Assembly (NCBI GenBank): GCA_020284085.1
Contig: JACEVL010000409.1
Location: 553,501-617,500 of the forward strand
Length of the DNA stretch: 64,000 bases
Source: Aporrectodea caliginosa
Taxonomy: Eukaryota > Annelida > Clitellata > Crassiclitellata > Lumbricidae
Reading direction: 5' to 3'
In this document: piece by piece, positions 34,762 through 46,887 of the stretch
Layout of the letters: every line of letters starts with the position of its first letter
How positions within the stretch are numbered: position 1 is the first letter of the stretch
Made by a program: the position numbers and the translations under genes
Notes under the pieces: model-generated
Told to the model about the DNA's origin: nothing
What the model saw: only the letters and a program-made list of their open reading frames with translations
Databases searched by the model: none

Positions 34762-34800
34762 GTTGCTATGGTTTTGCGTTGTTGACAAACATGGTTGCCG
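34762..34800. promoter_or_regulatory. X-box-like half sites upstream of CIMAP2
   Basis: GTTGCTATGG at 34762-34771 and catggttgcc at 34790-34799 are RFX half-site-like sequences. Between them gacaaac resembles a forkhead core. They lie 150-185 bp before the CIMAP2 start codon. RFX and FOXJ1 control of ciliary genes is established in animals; action here is inferred. Confidence 0.35.
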
Positions 34801-34946
34801 CCGAAAGTTAGGCCGAGTATCTGAATTGTACAATAGATTAGTTTTCACTTCAGTTTGCTTTTAAAATGTACCAGACTTTATTTATGTACTCCGAGCGTAA
34901 ATAAAATTAAACGAATTTCCTATAGAAAGACTTGGAGTTCGTGGAT

Positions 34947-36521
34947 ATGGCAGAAGTGTCAGAAAAGGGGTTTGCTGGAGCCCCATTCGGATCTCAGGCG
35001 CACAGGTTGGTTCTTATATAAAACCATGGTGTAAAACTACGCTGGGTGTCCAGAAAATGTCACTGAAACGTATGTCCTGCCAAACAACCGGTCGAGCTTT
35101 TGCAGGGCTTGCTTTGATTAAACACTGGGAATAAGTTCTATTTTACGGGCGCTTAATTATAAATGTCGTACAAAAAGGTGTAGGGCACATGAACTTTTTC
35201 GCGATTTGCATTTAGATTTTGCAATCCACATATCGAGCATTCAACTTTGCTTGATGGATATACTGATTATGTGGCGAAGGTCGGATTATGCTGCTATGAT
35301 TTGATTAGCTCTTCTGAAGAGGTGGACACTTAAGAAACCAGTGGTAAATTATTCCAGTTATCGTGCCATTATAGTACTTACAGACGAACTAATTCTCTGT
35401 GAAATTGAGCATCACAACCCTGCGAGTATGCCCCCTGTATTCAATTCTGGCGTCATTTTCAGTTTTACTCGGGATAGTTAGAGAGGTGGTTTCCCGTTGC
35501 CTTCCTCCTGGTGTTTTTCTCGAGACACCATCTCTCTGCATCAATGATCTCCATCGTCCGTCCTTCGGTCTCTTCGCCCTTGGGCACTCGCTTATACTGG
35601 CGAGGACTCGGTCGTCCACCACGCACTCTGTGTACAACAGGGGGACCTCGTTAAGGTGTCGTGGTGGGCATTTGAGTAGCAGAGGCTCTGTTAGACGCTT
35701 GCTACCCCATTTTCCACCCCCCAAGGAGCCCATATTAAGATAATTATACGCTATGGTGTATGGCTTGATAATATTGCCTACAATAATTGTCATTTTTGCC
35801 AAAGGCAGAAGCAACCAAGTTAAATTTTTCTGAGTAATTATGAAGTTGAAAATTTACAAGCTGCTCCTTAAGAGCTGAGTGTGTGGCACAAGTTTTGTGA
35901 TTACTAAATTTGGTTGAGTGTTGTTTGAAGCAACAAGTTAGGTACTTACTAATCAATATTTATCGTACTATTTAAACTTGGACTTTGCTTTTCAGTTTTG
36001 TCCCTTTTAAGTGGTTGGGTCATGTGTTTAAAATAGATCTTCTCTAAGTTTGCATCATTCCGGGTAGGGACACTGCATACCTTTTTCAGTGTTTGATAAT
36101 TTAATTGCTGTGTTTTTGCATGTTTAAGGTGGAAGTGCTTATGAAATTCTATAACTGAGGTGAATGATTGGCAGATTTCTTGAGTTGATGTATTAAACTT
36201 TGTAGATTCACTACATCTGGAGTTCATCCTAAGAACCTTCTTCCAGGAACCTTTCTGATTCATGGAAATTCCACATCTTCTACAGTAAGCACTCTTGTGT
36301 AGATGGTTCAACTTGGGGTTGCCAGAGCCATTGCCTTACAAAAAATGTGCTTCTGGCTCCCCCACTAAATATAGTGGGTAAAATATTTAAAGGCAAAATT
36401 TGAATGTGGCTAATTTCCTGTTGAGTTAAAAAAAACTGGAATGTCTTCTTGAAAGATATTTAGATGATTTCAGTAATTATATATGTATATATATGTGTAT
36501 ACCGGTATAGATTTATATGTT

Positions 36522-36553
<32 letters not shown>

Positions 36554-39500
36554 ATTCATTTTCATTTACTGTACTTCTTGCAGAGCAATGACATTGGACC
36601 AGGCAAGTACACCCCAGAATATGGTGGGTTCAGTTCCAAGGCTGTGGCAAAGCGAGCCTCAGGTCCAGGGTGGCAGCGAGAGTATGAGGTGTCTCACATG
36701 TTGGCTTTACCATATCTGCTCAACAAAGAGGAATGGGAAGAGAAAAAGCAACTGGTAAGTCTTCAAATCTAATAATTATTGAGTTAGTATTGACTTATGT
36801 TGTGCCAATCAGCTTAGGAAAGGTGTTTGAAGGGGGCCAGAGGAAAGCTTTTTTTGAGGACGGCTTTCAGGTTTAATATGCATGAAGTATACTTTGTGTG
36901 TGTGGTTGAAAGGTCTTTTTCCAAATACAGTGCAAACAGGCAAATAACATAACATGGGTTTCAAGTGGTTCAGAAGTCATTTAACCAATTGGCCATTGTG
37001 GGGTTAGAGCTCTCGCTTGGTAATGCAGAGAGTTCGAGTTAGAGTTTCCCGAGATGGTAGCTGTGTAGGAACCTTGAGCAAAGTCCTTCACTCACAACTG
37101 CTCAGCACCATCGAGTGATGCTTGATGAGTTGATTGCAGTGCTTAATAAATGCATTTTAATAATAATTATCTGTGTTAGGAGAATTGCAGAGTACTGGAA
37201 TAGTCAACCACTAATTCTTTCTAGTTTCTACTTAAAAGATGTGATAGTGTCCACTGAGACAGTATTCAGATCCAACCATTACACGAATCTACAAATCTTG
37301 AACAGAAAAATGTCTTCCTTGGTGTTCCTTTGGTCTTTTAATAATTTATACTGAAAGGAGCATTATGGCAAAAAATTTCCAGAATTTCCAGGTGTATCTT
37401 TACAGCATCAACTCGGATATATTTCCCGAGATGGTAGCTGTGTAGGAACCTTGAGCAAGTCACTCATGTAGGAACCTTGAGCAAGTCCTTCACTCAGTGA
37501 TGCACGATATTAATCTGGAATTTAGTTTAGCTTTACGTTATGGTCTAATATTACAGCAGTTATTAGATTTTATTGTATTTTTGAACAAAGGTTCGAAAGC
37601 TTGGCCCAGGCACATACAGTCCAAAAGATATTTTGGAGAAGAAGGATGTTTCGAACAGAGGACTGCTTGATCTTCGAGAGCCTCGTTTCCAAGAAAAAAT
37701 TAAGGTGAGTGAATCTGTGTTTTGGTTTGATCTCTTATGTTTAAATGATCCATTGTTTTCTGTAGCTATGGTTACGTCTTGTAATGACAACCACCTGTGA
37801 CTTTGAGCACACTTCGTAAGGTTCTTGTAAGGCGCTACATAAATGGCCATAAACATACATACATACGTATGTACATACATACATGCATACATACATACAT
37901 ACATACATACATACATACATACTTTCTTCTGATGCTTCTGTCGATGGACCTTGTGTGATTGCATTTGGTGCAGTCTACAATCCAGTCTATATTATCTGCC
38001 AATGAGATTCTTAAGGATTTTCTTACAACTTACCTTTCTTGTATAATTATTTGTTAAGTACTCATACTTAGCGATCTTGCTGATATAGTGAAAGTGCTAG
38101 TGACGGTGAGTTATGTTGTTTGTGAACATGGCAGCTGAAACCCCTTACCTAATCAATCTATTGGTCTTTTTAAATTGATTATTTTGAGTTTTTGTAAAGA
38201 CAATTCTTTTTGTCATCAATGTTAATAATTTAATACCATTGAAGACATTTTTGTTTTGCCAAGGCTTAGCTTACTTTGGAGCACTCCTAAGTAGAGATTG
38301 AAGGAAGCTGTGAACATTATGTATTACAATCTAAGAGATTCTAATCTATTTCTTTAAGATTAGATTCTAATTTGTTTTTGTTGCCTTTCTTAGAATGATG
38401 TGCCAGGTCCGGGAGCTTATGGCATACCACATGCTGTCCTTGATTTGAAAAATCACGAGACTTTCGGCACTAAGGGAATGCTGGAAGGCGGAGGAGATGG
38501 AATCAGAACTCTATATACTATTGTAAGTACTTCCATCCAAGTCACGGCTCTACCCACTGCAGTGAGGAAATTTCCATTTGGGTCTGACCTCAACCCACTG
38601 CGGTAAAGATATTGCCATCATGGTGTGAACTCTACCCACTGCAGTAAGGAAATTTCTATCCTGGTCTAAATTCTACCCTCTGTGGTAAATAAATTTGCAT
38701 CCAGGCCTGAACTTTATTCACTATGGTAAGTATTTTAGACCAAGTTTTTAGCATCTAAGGCATGATGCTTTTCATTGGCTGCCATTTTGCAATGCTCCTG
38801 TAGAGGTATTGTGTTTAAATTCAAGCCTGGCAATAACATTATTTAAAAAATCTATTTTGTCTTCGTATTCCTTTTGTGTTAAAGAATAAGAGAAGAATTT
38901 AGTTTCTTGACGACATTAAGGACATTGTTTTTATAAATTTTTTATTGTTATTATTGTTATTATTAGTACCATGTTGTAAATTTTATATAGCACCATTACA
39001 ATTATACTTTTTTTACTTCATTCTGATTTTGTTAGAGTCTCGATTTTTTATTGTATTAAAAATATACTTAATATCGCACTAATTTATGAACTCGTCTCAA
39101 AAGCACAGATGGCTGTTTGTGAAATTAGATAAAAGAAAGAGATAGGTTCCACAAAGCGGGTGGTAGTGAATTCCTTATTATGAAGAGAAGACACAATGGA
39201 TAGCACACATCTTTGTTGTAATATTGCATAGTGATTGTAAAGCATTGACTCCTATAGAAATTCGTTTATGGACCGGTGTTGAAGAGGTTATTAGGTTCGT
39301 ACAAAATTGCTGCTATATTGTTTTCTTTGTGTTCATCTTTGCTTACTCTAAGTAGAAATTAGATGCAGATGGATTTGCCGAAGTAAGTTTCTGGGGAGCC
39401 GACTTTCAGTGTTTTAGCTGACACTTAGCTTCTGTGATACAGGTTCGGGTTTATGTGTTAAACAAAAGAGATTTTTAGGTGTTTTCATTGAAAATTCAGC

Positions 39501-39734
39501 ATAATTATTTTTGCCAGATGGATTACCTCGAGATGTTCTATAAACTGGGATTGCCTAATCTATAGATTAGCACTGGCCAGTGTAATTAGGCGTTTATCAA
39601 TTGATTGGCAATTGCTAACCTATAGATATCCAGTAGTAATATTTATTTATTCACCTAAAATTTAGTAAACAGACTGTCACTGGCTACTTTGTTGAATATC
39701 ACTTACTTATGTAGTGGTTTATACGCACACACAC

Positions 39735-39765
<31 letters not shown>

Positions 39766-39901
39766 CTTAGGAAATCACTTAATGACACTCTAGGTATAAC
39801 TTGATGACACTCTAAACTTCACTTGATGACACTCCAAAACAGGTTTGCAATATCAGTCTCAAGGATCAGTCCTATGAGACTTTGGAAGAAATATGGCTTA
39901 C

Positions 39902-39971
<70 letters not shown>

Positions 39972-42172
39972 CCAGATAAACTTACATTTAAACTGTTATA
40001 TAATTATGTGTATGGCTTATATGTGTATTCATGTATGAACATGTACAAGCTGTTAATCCACTCAGTGAGAAAATGAAAATGATCACACAGGTGTTAGCTG
40101 ATCAACAGAATAGATAAAGTATTAGTTATTAATTATAAGGAAATTACTACTCTGTTGAACAGCACTGATGTTCAGTTATGGAAGAGCACATTGCATTTTG
40201 GCTAGTTTGTTGTTGATACACTTTTGGAAGTAAACTACAGTTGTTAGATTGAATCTCACCGAAGTTGTTTTCTGTTTTTGTCATTTTGATCGTAACTAAT
40301 ATTGACAAAATGTTCATTATTTCCTACATTTAATAACAATTTGCAATGTACAAGGAAACTTATTGTTGCTTTAATCTGTAAGCTTAAACTTTTAAAATAC
40401 TTTTGCAATATTTCTCATGTTTATCCAAAGTCTTATTAATTTGCCTTTGCCCAGGATATAAATGAAATACCTTGAAAAGTATATAATACTTAAATAATAA
40501 AATAACTTTATTAACGAGGCAGTTCAACAGTTGCTTCATGATCAATTTTTTATTTAGCGTGATGTGCTGACATTCAAGTCCTAGGCTCAGATGTATAAAG
40601 AGAATGACTCCTTTTCGGTCTTTGATATATTGTTATTATCGTCTGTTTGCTTTCACTTTGGCCACATTGTACCTTTAATTATATCTTTAGGCAACAATAC
40701 AGCAATATACAGTAGTGTAATAGAATGTAATTCGTGTACATGTAGATAGACACCTCGCCTTACAATACCTAAAGTTGTTGATAGCCCTAAAGTCGTTTTG
40801 TTTGGATGTTTAGGGTTCTCATCTGGGACCGGGAACCTACAGCTTTGAAGACACGGTTGATCAGATGCTGAAGAAAAAAACGAGCGTTCGGGGTCCGTAC
40901 GATGTTTTCACTGGGGACCGCGGTAAACCGATTCAGACGGGTCATTACGCGACGCTTGTAAGGATATAATTGTTGCTTTCAGTAAAAATCTGGAACCTTT
41001 TGATTATTGTTTACTAATAAAAATATTCATTTATTCAATTCAAACTACAGTATACATGAAATAGTAGAAACACATGATAAGTTGATAACAAGTGAAACAA
41101 GAGTTGATTTTCTAACTGTATGGCAGCCTGTTGGGCGCCGATCCGTCCTACTTTGCTCATTTTACCATTGCCCCTAGGGAGTGGAAGGCTGAGTCAACCT
41201 TATGGGGCTAGCGGGTATAGAACCCACATCCTTCTGTTCGTTGTGCCTATGTGCTACCATTCAACCATTACTCTGTGCTGTGCCAGTGCTTCTCAAACTC
41301 TCTGATGCCGTGGACTGGTAATTGTTTTAGTAGCCATACCATGGACCAGTGCTTTTCAACATCAGCTAATAGATGACGTGTTGCAATAAAATTTAGATTT
41401 CGTAATGTTGTCACTGTTTATTACAACTTACTTTTTTACTGTTGCACATTTAAAACTGTTTATTATGTATGAACACCATGTACCTTGCAAATATATTACA
41501 ACTGCTACCTTGCAAATGTATTACAACTGCTAGTTTGAAAATGTATAACTACTGCTACTTTGCAAATGTATTACAACTGCTACTTTGCAATTGTATTATG
41601 ACTGCTACTTTGCAAATGTATTATGACTGCTACTTTGCAATTGTATTATGACTGCTACTTTGCAAATTGTATTATTACTGCTACTTTGCAAATGTATTAT
41701 GACTACTACTTTGCAAATGTATTATGACTGCTACTTTGCAACTAATGTACTACTTGTACGACAGTTTCTATTGTATTACAACTATTGCTAGTAATATGAT
41801 TGCTATTGTAGAACTGTATTACACTGGTTACATTGGATCTGTTGTTGTAGGTTAGTAACAACTTGGGTCCTGGCCAGTACGAATATAAGGACGGTATTGA
41901 AGAGATGCAGTCGAGCCACAAGAAGAAGCACGGCCAGTTCAGTCATCTGGTCAAGTACCCCCGTCGACCCCACGACCGGATCGTCGCCTGCACGCTGGCC
42001 CTCTGTCCTCGCGATCCAGTCAGTCCTCTTGCTCAAACTCTTTTATCTCTCTCAAACTCAAATGTTTAGTACCATTGCTCCATAGTATTTTTGTGAGGTT
42101 CTTAAAAGTCTCTGTCTGTCTGTCTGTCTCCCTCTCTCTCTATATATATATATAAAATACCGGTATGTATGT

Positions 42173-42203
<31 letters not shown>

Positions 42204-42718
42204 ACCAAATATGTATGTTATAATGCACTATGTGATGTTGCTTCCGAGTGCAGTCATGCATGTCAATGAGGTGTCTTATATAGGTCAGCAAAAGACCAGA
42301 AGGCAGTCTGCAATTTAGATAAATGATAGCTGACGCAAATTACAAATGATAGCTTAAACTTTGGAGCATCATATGTTTTAACCATTTTATAGTTAGTTCT
42401 TCAATGCTTCCAGATTTCATAGTTCATACCATTATGATAAGGTTATTAATTGTCACTACATAAATCTAATGTGTATCTCATTACTTTATGAAGGTTCAAA
42501 CCTTTTGTCCTAGATTTAAATTCCCCAAACATCAAAGTAGGGGTAATGGGACAATAAATGTTAAGTAAGTAACAAGACATATATATAGTGCATGAGCAGG
42601 TGTCTCTACGAGGTACTTTTCACCAGCCTTATCCACATTGGAGTTCAGTTAGAGTTAAACATTCTTATGGCATCACCAGACAAGTGATGCTCGAACAGAT
42701 GGCTGACTATTGACAGTG

Positions 42719-42762
<44 letters not shown>

Positions 42763-45693
42763 CATCAAATTTTCAGACTGACTACAGCTCCTTTGCGGCT
42801 GCTACTTACTTTTGGGACAACTGAGCCCTGAATCATTTGAGTTGTGGAAAGAAAGTTTCAGTTAGTAATCGACTGTCAATAAAATGACTGGATTTTTGTT
42901 CATCTTTGGTTAGAGCATTTACCTGATTGACAATGACTGTGGTTTCTTTTCACAGATGGCTCCTGGCCCTGGTCAGTATGACGCCAAACAGCCAGGGGAG
43001 AGACCTCTGACTCAGGGCAAGAATCTTCCGGGTTTCTTATCCTCGTCTCAGAGAGCAGACAAGATGGCAACGAAATTCTTCACTGGAAACTTTGTTAGTT
43101 CTGCAATAGTGATCGCTTAAGTCTTCTTTTTCATTCATTCGCTCAAGTATTTATATAGCACCTCTTCAAGGAAACTACTCAGAGATGCTCCTGACTCCAG
43201 CACTGTCAAAAAGAAAAGTCTTCCAGCACTTATAGAATGTTTCAGAGAGTGACCTAGGGAACAGGAGCAGCTCAAGAGGTAGGCCATTCCATACAGCTGG
43301 GCCTACCACAGAAAAATCATGACTATTCCGTTTTCAAATCTAGGATATTTTCTGTTCCTTGTGTAATTGAATCTAAGGACTTCTTTAGCACTACTATAAA
43401 CTGAGGCAATGGTTATACTGTTTGATTATCGGTTTGCATGTATAATGACTCTTATCAGTGCATCTCATGAGTATATTTCCACAATCATCACCATTTAATG
43501 TTATGTCCACAAGTGATGTTTACATATATCATAATAACAGGTCCTGTTCATAATACTTTCTGTTTTCTGTGAACATTAGAACATGTTTTTTATTTTCATT
43601 TTTAATCCTTCCTGTCAGCAGGAGTTAAGTTTGTGAGAAGAAAAAATTGATACTGTTTGAATATAATTTTTCTCAAGTTAATTTTAGTTATAATGCAGAA
43701 AAGTCTCATAATGATACAAATAAGCTTGAAGAATAATCACATTATAGAAGAATAAAGCTCTATCTTAACCATCATCATATCTTCGTTTATTGAGTCAACA
43801 GGCAAAATGCTGTAGATGTACAAAGAAAAAAGAAAAAATTTGATGTATGAAGTAATAGCTTAGTAAGAGTTGAGGCACAACATGCGAGATATAAAGTTTC
43901 ATGAGTCTTTATCAGGAAGTTTAAAGTTATGAGGTCTGTGCCTGAGAAAATAGGGGGTTAAATGTTGGTTGGGGAAAAGCATCTGAGTGAATGGTTCTCA
44001 TTAAACCATGTAGGTGACTCACATAGTCCGGTTGTAAACCACTGTGGTTACACTGGATTTCCTTTAGCATGCAAGCGTTAATGTAATCTATTATTGCATT
44101 TCAGGCATTAATTTTAAAAGTGCTTCTTCTTCGATGGGATGCTATGTAAACATAAAATATAAATGTAAAATGTAAGTGTAAAATGTAATTGTAAAATGTA
44201 AACTAAAATGTAAATGTAAAATGTAAATGTAAATTGTATACGTAAAATGCACACGTAAATATAAAACATTTCTCAGCGCCACACAAGTGTTGGGTAGACC
44301 AGCTAAATCACTTACACCAGTCTTTTAATGCCTGATTGTAATCTTACAGAATTCCGTTGGACCTGGACGATATGATATACAGAAGTTTGGTGACGCACAG
44401 GACATCAATGGACACCAAAGCGACTTCAACTCAAAAACCAATCGACCTGATGGCGAACGTCTCAAATTCCTCCAGTAAGTTTACAGCCAGGTTTTTATAA
44501 GCGGAAATAAATACAGATTTAAAATACAGTAAAAGTAAAATACAGAATTTGTTCATGGGCTGAGACTGGTACAAGGAATAGACATTTCAGCAAGTTTTAG
44601 TTTCAATGTTTACAAAATTAGTCACTGCGCAAATAAATTAAATCGTGCATTGTGGTTATGGTTATGGTTATTAGACAAGCAGTATTTTATCCCTGACAGG
44701 AAATGACTCTTGGTTGGTCTCTAACTGTTTGTTACTAATGTCTTGTGACTTTCGCATTCTGGCCACATTATGATTAGCACGTGAATTATAACTTCGGCCA
44801 ACTCTAGCTAGATCAGTGCAAGTTAACATACTGGTACATGTAAGCAGATATATATATATCGCGCCCACATCAGCCCTCCCACCTTCATTTAATCCGGAAA
44901 CCATTTACATGTACATGTAGTTTGATGATGTATTTTGTGTTCTTACATTGAGAGTACCGCTAAGTAGTTTTTAAGTCACACTATATAAAAGTCCTATTAC
45001 ATTACCTGCTTATATGTTTGTATGTTTGATGCATATATCGCCACAACTAGACGAGCCGGAGCGGTCCGGAGCGGCGTTCCGGTACTTATTAAGCCGGAGT
45101 TTAGACGTCTCTTGGGTGGGAAAGTTCCCCCTAGGATCGAGTTTTCCCCACGCAGAAAAATTATATAAAAGTACCTAGTGTGACATTTAGGGATAATTTG
45201 CTACACCCCTCGAAAATTTTTGGAAACTATGTTACTACTGCCCTTGAAAAGTGTTCTTATGTCATATTTTAAAAGTCAGTCGTGTTAGAAATTTTGGAAA
45301 ATAGTGGTTACATGGTCATCAACTTTCAAACTGGTACTTCCAAATTTACGTCTACACCACTGAACATACGGTTTTACAAATACCTTATGGCACTGGATAC
45401 GCCATAATTATGCCCAACAGTTTTATGTAGTAATTGTCTTTGAGTTGCTTTGGAGCTTCAGTGAGTTTCCCTATAATGGCTCTGTAAAAATGCTTGATTA
45501 CATTACACTAAATTATATTACTAATCTGTTTCATAGAGAGAGGATAAAGGATAAAAATGTTCCGCTTCAACGACGATTGGTTCTCGTTGACCCCAACGAA
45601 CCGAAACGCTGTGTCGACACTTCGAAGTCCGCCATGCGTTGCAGTAATCTGATGTCGGACATGGCAAAACGACACGCCATGACCATATCGTAA
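34947..45693 (+). CDS. CIMAP2: Ciliary microtubule-associated protein 2 / LEXM-like, sperm-tail PG-rich repeat protein (10 exons, ~422 aa)
   Basis: Exons: 34947-35005, 35216-35279 (uncertain), 36584-36754, 37591-37704, 38394-38522, 40814-40957, 41851-42018, 42956-43093, 44350-44474, 45537-45693. Internal exons from 36584 to 43093 are whole codons joined in phase 0. The last junction is phase 2 (CA|A, Gln). The protein starts MAEVSEKGFAGAPFGSQAHR. A PG-rich repeat motif begins most exons: IGPGKYTPEYGGFSSK, LGPGTYSPKD, VPGPGAYGIP, LGPGTYSFED, LGPGQYEYKD, APGPGQYDAK and VGPGRYDIQ. The block GPGWQREYEVSHMLALPYLL and the block VRGPYDVFTGDRGKP are diagnostic for LEXM/CIMAP2 among PG-rich repeat proteins. 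About 422 aa is also the human length. Family members bind axonemal or sperm-tail microtubules. Stop TAA is at 45691-45693, with AATAAA near 45970. Confidence 0.9.
35216..35279 (+). CDS. CIMAP2: Possible second exon of CIMAP2 (weak donor)
   Basis: The acceptor gcatttag precedes 64 bases whose phases (2 in, 0 out) fit exon 1 and the exon at 36584. The junction gives HRF followed by CNPHIEHSTLLDGYTDYVAK. Known homologues have RF and a short variable segment at this point. The donor gtcgga is poor. The alternative is direct splicing of exon 1 to cagag|C at 36586, which also keeps the frame. Confidence 0.4.
35389..35814 (-). repeat. Repeat-like segment inside the first CIMAP2 introns
   Basis: The minus strand is open for 141 codons, but the composition is patchy. 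The nucleotide string aacgggaaaccacctctcta on that strand resembles tails of dispersed elements in other invertebrates. It is unlikely to be a host exon. Confidence 0.3.
36529..36553. repeat. (TA)n just before a CIMAP2 acceptor
   Basis: TA run ending 30 bases upstream of the exon at 36584. Confidence 0.85.
36990..37160 (+). repeat. SINE-like fragment in a CIMAP2 intron
   Basis: ccattgtggggttagagctc and agagttcgagtta resemble degenerate A- and B-box regions. gagcaaagtccttcactcac follows, as in the SINE at 33629. A partial duplicate (ttcccgagatggtagctgtg) lies at 37423-37500. Confidence 0.5.
37853..37922. repeat. (CATA)n microsatellite in a CIMAP2 intron
   Basis: About 17 units with CGTA and GTAC interruptions. 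Confidence 0.9.
38560..38750. repeat. Degenerate ~50-bp tandem repeat in a CIMAP2 intron
   Basis: The phrase ctacccactgcagtaaggaaatttc recurs with variation at about 38550, 38595, 38631 and 38673. Confidence 0.55.
39725..39968. repeat. (CA)n and (TA)n microsatellites in a CIMAP2 intron
   Basis: CA at 39725-39766. Three degenerate 26-bp acttgatgacactctaa units lie at 39778-39838. TA at 39905-39968. Confidence 0.9.
41180..41370 (-). repeat. tRNA-like and hAT-like fragments in a CIMAP2 intron
   Basis: The minus strand of 41190-41285 reads ggttgaatggtagcacatag and gtgggttctatacccgct, tRNA-like A- and B-box regions. From 41284, cagtgcttctcaaactctct and accagtgcttttcaa look like remnants of a hAT-type end. 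Confidence 0.4.
41490..41755. repeat. ~25-bp minisatellite in a CIMAP2 intron
   Basis: About ten units of ctactttgcaaatgtattatgactg. Earlier units have acaactg in place of tgactg. The array ends about 95 bp before the exon at 41851. Confidence 0.9.
42106..42202. repeat. (TGTC)n, (CT)n and (TA)n compound microsatellite
   Basis: Located in the intron after the exon ending at 42018. Confidence 0.85.
42719..42761. repeat. (CA)n microsatellite
   Basis: About 21 CA units, about 195 bp before the exon at 42956. Confidence 0.95.
43125..43340 (-). mobile_element. LINE C-terminal fragment in a CIMAP2 intron
   Basis: The minus strand encodes VVGPAVWNGLPLELLLFPRS followed by FYKCWKTFLF, the end of a CR1-like reverse transcriptase. 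It then has a stop and a gtgctatataaatac 3' UTR. Confidence 0.65.
44145..44272. repeat. ~12-bp minisatellite (AAATGTAA type)
   Basis: Repeats of taaatgtaaaatg with variants, about 80 bp before the exon at 44350. Confidence 0.85.
44475..45536. other. Last CIMAP2 intron
   Basis: Donor GTAAGT, acceptor gtttcatag. A GC-rich segment at 45052-45110 (ccggagcggtccggagcggc) stands out from the AT-rich intron, but no element ends were found. Confidence 0.6.
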
Positions 45694-46887
45694 TATCAAA
45701 CAAGTTCTTGTGTAGGAGTAAAAAGTAAACCTTACTGACGCTATTGTTTTTATTTAGAAAACCACAGTATTAGGCATGTTGCCAGGCACAGTTTGCAAAT
45801 AGATTAAATTACTGTTAAATACTACTGACTACTATTTCTTACTGTGATTACTTTTGGTTACTGCTGATAGATGTTTGTTTTATTTGTTATATTAGTTTTA
45901 TACTTTTGAATGGGCAAATGAGTTAAAGATTTAAAGAATTCATGTATAACAGTTTCTTAATGATAGTGAATAAAACATTGGAGACTATTAAATAGTAATA
46001 TTAACATAAATAAATAATATTAGGCATGCAATTATTTTGTACAAGTAATAATACGTATTACACGTCTGTTTACACATCTGTTGTAATTATATAGTATTAT
46101 TTTCAGCTGTGATGGGTTTTTAAGCCTCGTCTTTCGGATGTGAACTTTAGTTGATTTTGGAATCTCGTCTGTAAGTGATTGCATCATTGTACAAGTTTTT
46201 ATGATTTTGGTGCAAATAGCTGAAAAAAATTAGACTATTCCCGAGTTCTGATCATTTTACAGTAAGTTGCTTTTGGTGAATCTTTGCAGGGACAGACAGA
46301 CAGACAGACACAGACAGAGACAGACACAGACAGAGAGTCAGACAGACACAGAGAGAAAAAAACATTGCCAGTAGAGTTCAAAGTAAGTAAGTAGGCCTAA
46401 GTATATATTCTAGGTGAACACTGAATCATTTTATATACGGAGAGCAAAGAAGGACAGCCAGACATACCCAGAAAGACCCATACACAGCAAAACAGAAAGA
46501 GAAAGCCATCTGAACTATAGTATGAATCATGTACAAGTCATTTGGTACAGAGGAGAGTGTGAAGGAGGAGATAGTACAACCACAAACAGATAGCCATACA
46601 TTGAGACATACAGGCTAGATGGATGAATTCCCCAAGTTCGACGTACATTATTTTTGTTTGTATTTGCCATTGTTGGTTTTTCTGGGCCGCCAACTTCCGA
46701 CCGACCGACCATTACCAATGACTCCGGAATCTGACAGTCATTAACTGCCCGGAAAACATGTGTTTTCCATACTCCATCTGGTTCTGGATCCTTGCGTCTG
46801 TCCGTCCCAGCTGCCCCACTGACCGCAGCTACGTCGCGGTTAACCCAATTCTGTTAATTAGTTAGGGCTGTTAACCGTCCCGGATTC
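45694..46887. other. 3' flank of CIMAP2 with ACAG microsatellite
   Basis: AATAAA lies near 45970. A (ACAG)n array is at 46291-46353. No further gene. Confidence 0.5.

Noticed and set aside
35389..35814. 141-aa minus-strand ORF as a gene
   Set aside because: It lies in CIMAP2 intronic sequence, has no splice partners and its DNA looks like a dispersed repeat.
37849..37925. A CRISPR-like or other spaced repeat array
   Set aside because: It is a plain CATA microsatellite; no array of repeats with unique spacers exists anywhere in the window.
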